A stretch of 64,000 nt of DNA, from NCBI RefSeq assembly GCF_000004075.3, contig NC_026660.2, forward strand, positions 20,107,837 to 20,171,836, written 5' to 3'. Shown here piece after piece: positions 51,601 through 62,820 of this stretch. Positions within the stretch are counted from its first letter, which is position 1. The number at the start of each line of letters is the position of its first letter. This DNA comes from Cucumis sativus (Eukaryota > Streptophyta > Magnoliopsida > Cucurbitales > Cucurbitaceae). The notes beneath the pieces were generated by a model. It saw nothing but the letters and a program-made list of their open reading frames with translations. It was not told the origin of the DNA and searched no databases. The position numbers and the translations under genes are program-made.

Positions 51601-52537
51601 TTGGTTAAATCCGTTGGGCAGAGAAAATGGTTGATTTCGTTTGCGCGTTTGAGTTTGGACTTTTCAATGTTCCTTCCAATTTCTTTTCTTTTTTTTAGAA
51701 AAGGAATGTTGAGAAATAGATAACACCGTTTCTGCTTCGAATATTCTAAATATGGTTTCCAATGTTATTGCCTAAACCCAAACACTCTTTTCTTCAATAA
51801 ATTAATAGTAATAATCCCATCAACTATACATATTATTCTAATATTCTTTTTTTATATAAAAAAATTAATTAATTTGGTATAAGAGGAGTTTTCATTAATT
51901 AGTCCATGTGAAATTGGTTGTCTACCAATTACCAACTTTGATTTGTATATTGATATTGATAGATTTGTATATTGATATTGATAGAGTTGCATTGTTGCAA
52001 TATCAAATACTTAGGTTGGAAGCAAAAATATTGATCTCCTTGGTTGCATTTTTCATGGTTTATATAGTTACGTTTTGCATACATACCCATGGAAAGTATG
52101 AAATTACAAAAGGATAGGAAGAAAATCAAACCACAAGCTTGATAAGTTCAAAAATTATTCCCAAAAGGCAACGAACAATTGTATTAATGTTATTATACAT
52201 TAAGTTCTTCAAATAATTTAAATGTTATAAAACTTGTCCTAAACAAAGTTTATGGGCAAAATGCCCTCTCCTCTTGTTGATGAAGCACCAAACTCTTAAA
52301 GCATCTCTATCTCTTTCAGAAGAAGAAAATAGAAGCACCCAATACAGTGCAGGAAGATCGAATTAAGTATATAAATTCTCGCAGTTCACACTAATAATGA
52401 AAATGGAAACCATGAGAATAAATAATCAAAGAAGAAAATTATATCACCTAAAGCTTCAAAGGCAACGATGATGGTGACAACACAAGCTTTGTCCCTTTCC
52501 CAAATGATCTCTTTCAATACTTAAACATCTAGGAGGC
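51601..52537. other. spacer between HIR and PPR genes
   Basis: The left end is the presumed HIR promoter. A 22-bp unit (atttgtatattgatattgat plus ag) is tandemly duplicated at 51941-51962 and 51963-51984. The right half is presumably the PPR gene's 3'UTR. No gene seen. Confidence 0.6.
51941..51984. repeat. 22-bp tandem duplication
   Basis: Two identical adjacent copies of a 22-bp AT-rich unit with internal 'ttgata' repeats. No function apparent. Confidence 0.85.
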
Positions 52538-54580
52538 TTACCAGTAATCTCCACATGAGCATATTCCATTACTGAAATGGTGAAAACGATTGCAATCTCT
52601 AACAATAATGTTGCGTGACACTATTTTGGATATAAGTTTAATAGCAATATGGCAATCCCCACAAACACGAAGGTTCTTTGTAATTCGAATTGGTGTACCT
52701 TGTTTTGTGTTTAAGATAGCGAAAACAATGGCCAACTTTTCACTATGAATAGCTAGATGACATTCTTTATCCTCGACCTCCACATCATGGAGAGCAGACT
52801 CAGTTTGAGGAATGTAACCTAACTCCTTCATTTTCCCAACTAACACATCCAATTCTCCATATATGTTCTTGGCTTGTGGATGATATTGATCACCAGCAAG
52901 AAATGTATGAACTTGACCATTAAGTTCAACATTACTAATGCCCGGCACTTTCTTAATTCCTATCTTCTTCATTGCATATCGAACATTCATTACATCTTTC
53001 CACATACCAGCCTTTGCATAAATGTTAGATAACAAAACATAGTAGCCCGATTGCTTAGGGGCCAATTGGAAAAGAAGATCAGCAGCTACAAGTCCAATAT
53101 CCATCTTTGAGTGCACTCGACAAGCACTCAAAAGTGCACCCCACACTCTTTCATTTGGCTCCATTGGCATCTGTTTGATGAAACTATATGCTTCTTCGAC
53201 TTCACCAGCTCGTCCGAATAGATCTACCATGCAAGCAAAGTGTTCTATCCTAGGAACTATCCCATATTGTTCTGTCATCATACGAAAGTAATGACGCCCC
53301 TGGTCCAACAATCCTGTATGACTACAAGCAGAGAGTACAGAAACAAAAGCAATGGAGTCCGGATTTTGACCTGAGTCTAGCATTTTTGCAAATAGTGCCA
53401 CTGCATCATAGCCTTGACCACTTCTTCCATATGCAGACATCATTGATGTCCATGACACAACATCTCGCAATCTCATTTTATCAAATACATCTCTAGCTTC
53501 TTCTAAACATCCACACTTAGCATACATGTCAAGTAATGCATTCTCAAGTAATAAATTCGGCCGAAGATTGCCCTTCTCAATATATTTATGTAGACGCCTT
53601 CCAAGAAATAGGGCTGAAAGGTCCCCACAAGCAGGAAGAAGGCTTGCAATTGTAACTGCATCTGGTTTCATCCCACATTCCTCCATTTGCAAAAATAAAC
53701 TAACGGCTTCATTTGGCATAGAATTATTCACATATATTGCTATCATCACGTTCCATGAAATTAAATTCTTCTTAGTCATCCTCTCAAACATGTTATGAAT
53801 ATACTGAACATTTTCCAATGATGTATAACACACAACAGGCGAAAGGCTAGCCATTGTACCTGCATCATGATTTAGATTTAGAGAATCCATTTCCTTGCAA
53901 ATTTCCAATGCATCATCAAATTGCCCACTTTGTGCGTACCCTGCAACCATTGAATTCCAAGAAACTACATCTCTATATGGCATTTGATCAAGGACTTTTC
54001 GAGCCTCCCTTAAACAACCGCATTTACCATACATGGCTACTAAAGCATTACCAATAAATAAGTTTGTGTCAAGACCAACTTTCACTATTGCATCATGAAC
54101 TTGCAACCCTACCCTCAAATTATCCAATCCAGAACATGCCTTCAAAACGCAAGGGAATGTGTAATGATCAGGATTAAAAGCACAGCTTAACATGACTTGA
54201 AAAATGGAAAGAGCTTCAACATACAAGTTGTTGTTCACATAACTTCTAATCATGACATTAAAAAACACAACATTCTTTTCAAGACTTCTATCAAAGATGT
54301 AACGAGCTACACTTGTTTCCCCTTGAGCAGAGTAAGCTCTCATAAGCTTAATAGCAAGAGTTGGGTCAATCCGTAGATGTTCATTAATAACAATCTTGGA
54401 GTGGAGTTTATTCAATGTTTTGATGCCAGGATATTGGTCCAATATTACCTCACACGCTTCTTTAGAAAAGACTTCAACTTTTAAACGGTCAAAACGTATG
54501 CGGGTCGAAGAAACGATGCCTCGAAACTTATTGGAATTTAAGATTTGTCGAGTACAAAAAATTATTGCCTTCATGGACAA
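52538..54580 (-). CDS. PLS-class pentatricopeptide repeat protein with DYW domain
   Basis: Intronless 680-residue RNA-binding protein of the plant PLS-DYW class, which performs or guides C-to-U editing in mitochondrial or plastid RNA. The N-terminus (about 1-40, basic, with R, K, S and few acidic residues) looks like an organelle presequence. PPR repeats fill roughly residues 60-480, recognisable by RDVVSWNSMVAGYAQSGQFD and NALLDMYAKCGCLEEARDVF. E and E+ motifs follow (GYYVLLSNIYAKAGMWKDVM). The last ~95 residues are the DYW deaminase, with the zinc/catalytic HSE...CGDCH pattern and the terminal CGDYW. All deaminase signature residues are present. By memory the closest Arabidopsis protein is At3g49142, matching along the whole length, so this is probably its orthologue. 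The RNA target is unknown from sequence. Confidence 0.95.
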   Translation of the reverse strand: MSMKAIIFCTRQILNSNKFRGIVSSTRIRFDRLKVEVFSKEACEVILDQYPGIKTLNKLHSKIVINEHLRIDPTLAIKLMRAYSAQGETSVARYIFDRSLEKNVVFFNVMIRSYVNNNLYVEALSIFQVMLSCAFNPDHYTFPCVLKACSGLDNLRVGLQVHDAIVKVGLDTNLFIGNALVAMYGKCGCLREARKVLDQMPYRDVVSWNSMVAGYAQSGQFDDALEICKEMDSLNLNHDAGTMASLSPVVCYTSLENVQYIHNMFERMTKKNLISWNVMIAIYVNNSMPNEAVSLFLQMEECGMKPDAVTIASLLPACGDLSALFLGRRLHKYIEKGNLRPNLLLENALLDMYAKCGCLEEARDVFDKMRLRDVVSWTSMMSAYGRSGQGYDAVALFAKMLDSGQNPDSIAFVSVLSACSHTGLLDQGRHYFRMMTEQYGIVPRIEHFACMVDLFGRAGEVEEAYSFIKQMPMEPNERVWGALLSACRVHSKMDIGLVAADLLFQLAPKQSGYYVLLSNIYAKAGMWKDVMNVRYAMKKIGIKKVPGISNVELNGQVHTFLAGDQYHPQAKNIYGELDVLVGKMKELGYIPQTESALHDVEVEDKECHLAIHSEKLAIVFAILNTKQGTPIRITKNLRVCGDCHIAIKLISKIVSRNIIVRDCNRFHHFSNGICSCGDYW

Positions 54581-54699
54581 TATGTACTAACATAACAGTA
54601 CCTGAAAAGTGGAGTTAGGACGTGTGAATTAATTTATCAATGTGATCATGCTAGTTTCTCATCTTAAACTATACTACATTTACAATAATCAAAGACTTG

Positions 54700-55370
54700 T
54701 ATTATCAATGAAAATATAACATATTGTTTTCCTGCGTGTAAATATTCAACCTTTCTCCTATTTCAAGACTACATATCTTCTGATTGAATTACTATAATAC
54801 AAACATATTGTAATTCCATCTAAACTAAAATAGTATCAGAGCGGTAGATCTAACCTTGAGGAGAAACGATAATTTTTCTTGCAGTGCAGAACCCAAGCTG
54901 CTCGCTGCTACCATTGCCGTCGCCGGTACTCTAGCCGCCGTCTAAAGTAGCGCACCCTACTTCCGGTGTGGTACTTTAACGATTCCGACATATTGATCAC
55001 TCGCAGAACCGCACCCACCTCTCGCACAATTCGTTGCGTCCACAGTTTCAAAGAATCGGGGTTTTCATTCGCCGTCCGTCTGCAAACCATCGCCGTCAGT
55101 TGAGAAATGGTCCTCCGATAGTGTCTGGAGACTTCAGTGCCTGAAGCTGGTGAGCCGAGGACAACTAGCGAGGCCGGTTGCCGTCTCAACTGCCGCGCCC
55201 GGTGTTGGAACACCGTCTGGGACTTCCTTGTTCGAGAGATTTCTTTACGAAGGTGTATTTTCGCTTCAACCTAAGGTTACAATCCGGATCGGTCGGTTCT
55301 CAGACGGTTTACTTTGATTCAGTAGTTCTTTCTTTGGTATTAGATTATATTTTCCTTTTTTTTTTTTTCC
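54700..55370 (+). mobile_element. LTR retrotransposon fossil (5' part)
   Basis: GTATCAGAGC at about 54835-54844 matches the core of an initiator-Met tRNA primer-binding site. It is preceded by an AT-rich stretch that could be an LTR end and followed by GC-rich sequence (54880-55270) unlike its surroundings, as found just inside plant LTR elements. Only this 5' part is visible. It is broken and looks old; family (copia or non-coding derivative) is uncertain and borders are approximate. Confidence 0.4.
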
Positions 55371-55373
55371 TGT

Positions 55374-56604
55374 AGGAGCGTTTGGGAAGAGGAAAGAGTT
55401 AATGAAATGTGGTTGGAAAAAATTTATTATTAATAATGTCATGATAATATGTGTTTGGAAGAAAATTATTATTAATAATGTTATGATAATATGTGTTTGG
55501 AAGAAATATTATAAATAATGGTATTATGATAGTATGTGTTTGAGGAAAATATTATGAATAATAGTGTTACGATAATATGTGTTTAGAATAATAATTATAA
55601 TAGGTATGTTATGATAATATTTGTTTGGACGAAGGATTATGTGGAAAGAATTATGAAAATTATTTATTATTATTATTTTTAAAAAGTTTATATTGTAGAT
55701 TTAATACACAAGTATTCATATATTTAATTTATCAAACTGTTATATTTTTGTAAAATAAGTTACATTAGTTTCTTAAATACTTTGTGCATTTTCAACGTTT
55801 TTTATGCAAGCTTTTAGTGCTAATAAATTATTATCTTTTAATTTGTATTCTAAATTTAATACATAAATTAAATATATTTAATTTACCAAATTAACTTAGT
55901 TTTCTTTAAATAATTTATTTGAAGACGACGTTCATTTTCAACTTTTTTTTTACGTAATTGTTACGTGTCATTAAATTGTTAATTTTTTAAAATTTATATT
56001 ATACTTTTATTTTTTAATTGATATTCTAAATACAATACACAAATTGTATATATTTAACAATTGATGTAAATCAAATACTTGCATCATAATTTCAATCAAA
56101 CGAAACGATATACGAATAACAAAATTGTTTTTAGGAAAGGAGTTATAAACGAAAGTCAATTACATGCAACAAAATGTACGAGCAAAAATTAATATTATTT
56201 TTAATAATGCATATTCTAATTCCAATACACAAATTTTGATATATTTAATTTACCAAATCACTGTAGTTTTTATAAAACAATTTGGAGTAATTTCCTTAAA
56301 TACGACATCCATTTTCAATAATTTTTACGTAATCGTTAAGCAATATTACATTGTTAATTTTTTAAAATTTATATTCTAATACACAAATTTGGTAAATTGT
56401 ACCAAATTCATAACTTAAAAACAAGGTGTGTTTTTTAAATAAGAAGATTAAAAATATTTAAACTTAAATTGAATAATTATACATTAGGAATAATTGAGTT
56501 TGAACTCAGGAAAGAATAAGAAATGATTAAGGAATAAGGAAGGAAGGATTGAGAAAATAAACCTTTCCCCCATAACATTTTTCCTCCCCAAACACATCGG
56601 TAGA
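55374..56604. mobile_element. MITE-like element carrying subterminal tandem repeats
   Basis: The left end, gagcgtttgggaagagga, mirrors the right end, tcctccccaaacacatcg, whose complement is CGATGTGTTTGGGGAGGA; the two agree at most positions around GTTTGGG. GTAG occurs directly outside both ends and could be a short target duplication. The element is about 1.2 kb, AT-rich and non-coding, so a non-autonomous DNA transposon is the best reading. It has a five-copy tandem array near its left end, listed separately. The superfamily cannot be decided from the sequence alone. Confidence 0.5.
55412..55631. repeat. five-copy tandem repeat, 42-44 bp unit
   Basis: The landmark atgataatatgtgtttgga and its variants recur at about 55441, 55483, 55527, 55569 and 55611, a spacing of 42-44 bases. 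Each unit also contains a run like attattaataatg. Copies differ by several substitutions. The gtgtttgg in every unit resembles the terminal repeat of the surrounding MITE-like element. Confidence 0.85.
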
Positions 56605-57408
56605 GTTTGTATGAATAGATGCATTTGGTCTCCACACTATCCAATAAGGGTTTTAATCTTTTCGTTTTTTTTTTTTTTACTTATTCCTTTTTTATTTAAC
56701 GCTTATATATATATAGTTTAGATACGTTATTAAAATTTTAAAAATTATTTTAAGTGAGAAATTTTTTAAAAATATTATAATTTATTTATGATAAATAAAG
56801 ATAGATTTATATTTATGTTTATGTTGAAAAATTATGATATTTTGATTCATTTTTGCTATTTTTTAAAATATACCTAAGAATTAAACAATTTACTATTTAC
56901 ATAATAAATGCTAAAAAATAGTTCAAAAATTACCATGGGTGTTATTTAATAATAGAATATCTAAGGTGTGCATCAAATATATATCGATAATTTATCAAAT
57001 GTATATTAGGTCTATCGATTGTTCAATTTATAAGATTTAGGGTATAATGGAAACTCCTCACGAACGTGGATGATAATAACACTTGTTCTTTATAATGAAG
57101 CCGCCTATTCAAATTGAACGTTAAAAAGGTTGATTTGTTATAACTTGAAACATAAATTTATCAAAAATAATATGAAAACCACTTCCAAGTTCCAAAACCA
57201 AACCCAATTTACATCAATGTAAGGAATTATGATAGAAATAGTTCAAATCTCAATATGATGAATGGTAAGATGTTGTGGCATACCCAATACCCTTACCATA
57301 CCATACCATACTCATAAATAATTGTGCTTCCAAAAGGAAATAAACTTTGTAGGGCCACGGGTTTGGAGTAGTTCGACTCTCTCCAATCCTCACCGGGAAC
57401 ACTAAACC

Positions 57409-60249
57409 ATGCTCCGTCTTCAATGTCTCTCTTCTTCATTTCTTCCCACATTCAACCCCGAACTCTCCCCGGAAACCTTATCCAACCCCAGACTTTGTAC
57501 TCTCAACTTCTCTCGCCCACTCCCCACTCTCACTACTACACGCAAACCTACTTCAAAATGCCAATACTCCTGGAACACGCAGCAGCACCAACAATCGGCC
57601 TTCGAACCGGCCCCTCACACCGATTCCCTTTCCCCACAGTCTCGCGCCGGAGGTACTTCCTTCTCTCTTTCACTTCCTGTTTCCTGTTTCTCACTTTGTT
57701 TGACCCTCTATGAACTTAATTGTTTTTTTTTACCTTGTTCTCTTTTTCAAAGGGCTTCTCCTAATTCAAGGGGTTTTTTTTTTAGGTTCTTTATTTATTT
57801 TGTGTTCGTTGTTTTTTATTTATCTGGTTCTGAAGTATTATAATTTGGGTTTTTACTAGCTGCTGCTGCTGCTGCTGCATTGCCTCCGAGGTTTTTTGTT
57901 GGTCATTCGATATACAAAGGGAAGGCTGCTCTTACAGTTGAGCCTAGGCCACCAGAGTTTACACCTCTAGATGTATGTTTAACTTCAATTCTGAGCTTTG
58001 TTGTACTTCATGATATGCTATTTTTCTCTATAGTTAATTTTTTGAAGTTATTAATCGTTTAAAATTTGTCAGTCAGGAGCGTTCAAAATATCCAGGGAAG
58101 GATTGGTTATGCTTCAATTTGCCCCTGCAGCTGGTGTTCGTCAATATGATTGGAGTAGAAAACAGGTGTTTCAATACGAGTTGATATCTAACTCCTCTTG
58201 TTATGCAAGCTTCTGAAATTTGAATTAATGAGTTAAACTGAAGTTCTAGGTTAATGTTGCTGACTACTATTCCAAAGGCACCGTATTTGGCATCTTAGAG
58301 GTGTGGAAAAGTAGTATCATTTCCTTGATGGAGTAGATGGTATTGAAAATACCAATGCATGTTTGTGGAGCTGTGTGCAACAATCATTTTTCTGTTTTCG
58401 AAAATCAAACTATTTGTAAGAAGTAAGAACGATAGTTGGATGATATCTTGTAAAGGTTAAGATCATTACGCATTTGAAATCACTTTTTTTTTTTTAAATT
58501 TGTTTTTGAAATCAGAACAACTTGAGCTGTTCTCAAGAAAATGTCACTATGAGAATAAACTAAATCAGACACAGAGATGAATTTTTTAGGTTTTTTTATA
58601 ATCATTCTTTGATACCTCACTGAATTAGATTACACTTTGTTTTGTATATAGGTATTCTCATTATCCGTGACAGAATTGGGAAGTCTAATTGCCCTTGGCC
58701 CACGTGAGGCTTGTGAATTTTTTCACGACCCCTATAAGGGGAAAAGGTATTATTTTTTACAAGTACAATTAAAATTTAAACCTCTAGTTGTGCCATGTTC
58801 ACGTCTGTGTATTGTGCATATTTGGCTACCACAAACATCTATTATCTATACCATCGTCTGCCCAAGTATGCTTTCTCATATCTGAGAATTGCACGATTGT
58901 GTTGCACTAAACATTGAAAACAATGATGTCTTGATCCTTTTAGTAGCCAAATACCACTTCTTTCTTGCATGTACCTGCTGCCAAGTAAAATGATTTTTAC
59001 GTCATAAGTTGTTTGTAAACAAAGCTTTGCAGGTTTGAAAACATAGTATTTTATCATAACAAGAGACGGCAAAATATTTGTTCTGTAGTGATGAAGGGAA
59101 GGTCAGAAAGATACTAAAAGTGGAGCCTCTTCCGGATGGTTCTGGTCATTTCTTCAATCTCAGTAAGTCTTGTATTGAACCGTTTATCATCCATTTGACA
59201 TTAAATGTAAATGCTGAAGTCTGTTTCATGGGTCTTCAGTTGAAGAGAGCGTATGTGTTACCTCCAATAGAATTTAACCAGTTGGAACCATTTGTGTCTC
59301 ATTTACCCGTGTCATTTTATTTTCCAAACTCCTTGATAATATCACCATTGTTTTTTCCTCTTAAGCTTCCATTCGTATCTTCAACTATGACGATGGTTTC
59401 TAATAGGATTAATAAACTTCCTATCAAATACACGTGCTCCAAAAGAAGCGAGAGAGTTAGTGTATGAGAAGTTAGTATCCATGATTCATGAGGGGGTGCA
59501 TCTTTAGTACAGATGGAGCCGTGTGAGCTGGATTGTTAGAATGAGTCATTGATCATCTTTGATTATATCTAATTCAATGGATTTATGATTTTAATTGTCC
59601 TGCTTGAATCTGATTCTTTATTAGATATCTGAAATAGTCAGATTTACCTTTTAGTTTGCTTATTTCAAAGTTCAATAAACAATCTACACGTAACGGAACT
59701 TGATTTTTTTTTAAAGTTCTTTCTTCGGATAGCATTGATCCTGTGAACAGCAATGATGCTAGAGAAAGTCTACTGTTTCTTACTTCCTTAACTTTTCTGT
59801 TCTATTTTGCTGCACAAGCCGTTCAGAACAAGCTAATCAACGTGGATGAGAGCATTTATATTCCCATCACCAAAGCAGAGTATACTGTACTTGTTGAGGC
59901 TTTCAAGGTATAGTCCTTTCCCGTTTACATTCTCACCTCAATATTTAGGTGTTAGGAAACTCAATCCTTGTCAGCCCTTTGTTATATCCATAATCATTTT
60001 TTACCACTAGAACAATCTACTGAGGTTGACATCAACCTTGTTTTTCCTCCAAATTGTGTGATTATAACTCGTAAATTGGATGTTTAAGGTTACGTTTCTG
60101 ATACGGGTGAATTCATTATTCTGTAGTTTATCTTGCCGCACCTCATGGGTTGGCATACGATTGCAAACACCATGACGAAGCCTGAAGATAGCAGCCGAGG
60201 AAATACCGCCAATCCCAGATATGGAGGTGACTTTGAATGGAACAGATAG
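57409..60249 (+). CDS. WHY1: WHIRLY1-type plastid ssDNA-binding protein
   Basis: Plant-specific single-stranded DNA-binding protein. WHIRLY proteins form tetramers that protect organelle genomes against microhomology-mediated rearrangement; WHY1 also acts on nuclear defence genes and telomeres. Exons: 57409-57652, 57860-57972, 58073-58165, 58652-58746, 59089-59162, 59819-59907 and 60127-60249; 831 nt, 276 residues. The first ~80 residues are rich in S, T, P and R with few acids, a plastid transit peptide. Seven alanines follow (82-88), coded by a CTG/GCT repeat that abuts the splice acceptor. The Whirly domain begins with VGHSIYKGKAALTVEPRPPE, with the invariant KGKAAL at 101-106, and includes LQFAPAAGVRQYDWSRKQVF. 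The acidic/aromatic tail ends GGDFEWNR, as in other WHY1 proteins. The FNL(S/T)VQNKL position is coded here across the exon 5-6 junction as Thr. Confidence 0.95.
57860..57879 (+). repeat. coding trinucleotide repeat (poly-Ala) in WHY1
   Basis: Six CTG triplets directly after the intron 1 acceptor, read out of phase as GCT and giving seven alanines at the border between transit peptide and Whirly domain. Such tracts vary in length between lines, and this one starts at the first base of the exon. Confidence 0.85.
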
Positions 60250-60632
60250 TGTCTACTTTTTCTAGGCTGACTGAAGATGATTATTGTGCTTATATCAGTT
60301 ATCCTGATGAAAATAGTTAGCTAATCACCTTTTGTAATCTATGGGTCCACGTATTTTTTAATACATCTCTAAACCCTACATATACATATATTAGTTATTG
60401 CACCCACAGAGTTTACTTTCATTCTAAGTTCTCCATTTCATAATTTAAATCATTATTAACAACTTCATTCATAATGTCGAACAAAGTTCATTTTAATTTG
60501 AAATTTTTTTACCAATGGATATACAAATCGTCTATCAATAATATGCATAAACATTTCATTAGGAGCAGACGTAAAATATTAAAAATCATCATAAATTCTC
60601 ATTTATAGTACAAAATAAAGGCCGAATCCAAG
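60250..60632. other. convergent 3' ends of WHY1 and formin
   Basis: Only 383 bases separate the two stop codons of these tail-to-tail genes, so both 3'UTRs lie here and may overlap. No other feature seen. Confidence 0.7.
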
Positions 60633-62820
60633 TCAGAAGCTGTCATCTGTAAAATCGCTTGAAAAACTACGACACATGAAATGCTCTGCCAAACATGGAA
60701 ACCTCGAGCTCAAAGAGCTTTTCAATGGCAGACATGCATTCAAATTTCCCATCTTACTCTTCCCCTTTAAATTCCCACCTATTTCAATACACACCTGATT
60801 GACCATGCACACAAAATTCCTCACTATTACAAATATTTGTAGTGGATTTTCTATATCCCCTGTTTCATAGTACTCATTCGTCTTCTTCACAATCTCCATC
60901 ACCCTTTTTTGCTCTCTTCTTGCTGTCTCAAGTTCTTCCTCTGCTGATTTGACAAAATCCATCATATTCCGCTTATATTCACCTCCTTCCTTTGATAGAA
61001 GCTTTCGTATTTCTGAAATTTGGGTTAAGAGATTGGGGCAACTGGCAACGAAGGCTTCGCAGTTGATTGTGGATGCTTTCTTGACGTTGGAGAGCTCTGA
61101 GGTGAGTGATTCCATGGCCGATAATCCGAGTATTGTGTATTCGTTTTCTCTTTCATTCTCCGATATGGGTGTTTTTGAATTTGTGTGTGAGAATCGTTTT
61201 TTCCCTTCGGATTTGATTACTTCTTCCACAACGAAATGAAGCAATGTGGTTTTCCCGCCTGTGCTTTTTACATCTGAGAGTTTTAAGAGTGAATTGAGAT
61301 CGAAAGCTTGTGCATCTCCTCTTGTTGTTCCTGAATTCAATCGGTTTCCAGCTTTGAGAGTTGCTTCTAATAGTTTTGTAAATAACCCTTTTTTCTTTAG
61401 CTCTTCGCAACCCTCACAAAGTATTTGTGAAAAGTCTTTGAGACGAAGAAGCTCTGCCTTGAAGTTTGATCTGAAAAGCATGGCGTTTAGACGAGTGAAG
61501 GCTGTTGGAACAGCCTTGAGAAGGTGGAAAATGAAAGATTCTGCATCCGCAAGCTTTAATGGGTCGCCATCAAATTCGAGGATTTGGGATTGTTGTTCTT
61601 GGTTTGGAGTGATCTTGACAAGCTTCTCCAGTGTGTCTGAGTTCAGGCCATGCCCTTCCATGAGAGCATCAAGAAGTTCTTGCCGAGATATGTTCAGGGA
61701 TTTAAGGATTATTGCAATGTTTCTCGATCTTCTGGAATCGAGGATAGAAATTTGTTCTCGCCTGCCATTGTTGGGGCCTGATGGTTCTGTTTGCTCATGA
61801 TTGCCACTCTGCTTTGGTGGCGATTTCTTGTTTGTGGCTACATATCCGAACAGAGCTTCCATAAGGTCGCCATTAAACCTGAAGAACAAAGATGAGAACA
61901 AAGTGGAAAAATCACGGAAGCTAATTCAAAATGAGATCTCTTCCAAATTCAATTATGATTTACCTGAAAGAACCTCCATCAATCTTGTCCCACACCATTG
62001 CATGATCTACATTTGTATTAACTTTATCCCAATGTAATGGCTTCAATCTAGTCTGATCATTCCTTGCTGAAGATGGTCCCGAATTGACGACTGCCTTTGG
62101 TGGTGGCGGTGGTGGGGGTTTCCTCAGAGGCGCTGGTGAAGGTGGAGGGAGCCATGGCAATGTTTGTGAAAGAGAGAGAGAGTGATCACGAGCCTCCATT
62201 TTTATTGAAGACATGAGCAAAGGAGTTTCTTGGACTCTCTCTGGGTTCGTTCCTCCCTCTTTTACAAAACCCATATCTTCATCTTCTTCATTTTTCTTCG
62301 ACTTTCTCCTTTCAGGGTTCTTCCAATAGATCACATCTAGACCATTTTCTTCAAGAATGAACCCACTAAAGTTACCCTTGATTCTTGTAAATTCTTTCTG
62401 ACTCATCAAAGCCTGACCTTCCCGTGATTGTGAACTTCTGTCATCATGTTGTTCCTTGTGTTCTGCAAGAATGCATCTGCGGATGTAAAAGAAGAGACAC
62501 AAAGAAAGTAGGAGGGTAGCCGCTGCAGCTGAAACCACCACCGTTATAATGGTGGCTTTCTTGGACACGTTCTTTGTTAACGGCTTCGGTTGTACTTGTT
62601 GTGGTGGTGGACGTGATGGCGGTGGTGGAGATGGGCGCCGAGAGATGGTTGATAGATTGTCTGAAGTATTGTTGGTGAGTGGGGCATGAAATGGCAATGG
62701 AAAAGGATAAGAAGTTTCAATATTCTGAGGGGAAATGGACTGAGAACAACAAAGAGGAATGAAAATGAAACAAAGAATGAAGTTTGGAAGAAATGGCGAT
62801 GGCCAAAGCATTGCAGCCAT
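60633..62820 (-). CDS. type I formin (FH2), FH4/FH8-like
   Basis: Membrane-anchored actin nucleator: the FH2 domain nucleates and caps actin filaments, the FH1 proline runs bind profilin-actin, and the anchor links the cortex to membrane and wall. Two exons on the minus strand, 61964-62820 and 60633-61878, give 2103 nt and 700 residues. Order: signal peptide (about 1-27, [12 protein letters not shown] core); short extracellular proline-rich piece ([15 protein letters not shown], 61-75); transmembrane helix (about 89-113, [20 protein letters not shown]); an acidic and basic linker; a short FH1 ([19 protein letters not shown], about 224-242); then FH2 from [13 protein letters not shown] (258 on) through [20 protein letters not shown] to the end. 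The intron sits early in FH2. FH1 is small for the family. Group I subgroup e (FH4/FH8) is the best match from memory; no symbol given. Confidence 0.94.

Larger units (their letters stand above)
54581..57408. other. spacer between PPR and WHY1 genes
   Basis: The two genes are divergent, so both promoters lie here. Between them sit an LTR fossil (about 54700-55370) and a MITE-like element with tandem repeats (about 55374-56600). The rest is AT-rich with no gene seen. An open frame on the minus strand at 54908-55213 belongs to the fossil and is not called as a gene. Confidence 0.6.

Noticed and set aside
54908-55213. 101-codon minus-strand frame with Arg-rich composition
   Set aside because: It sits in the GC-rich part of an LTR fossil, and no known domain is visible.
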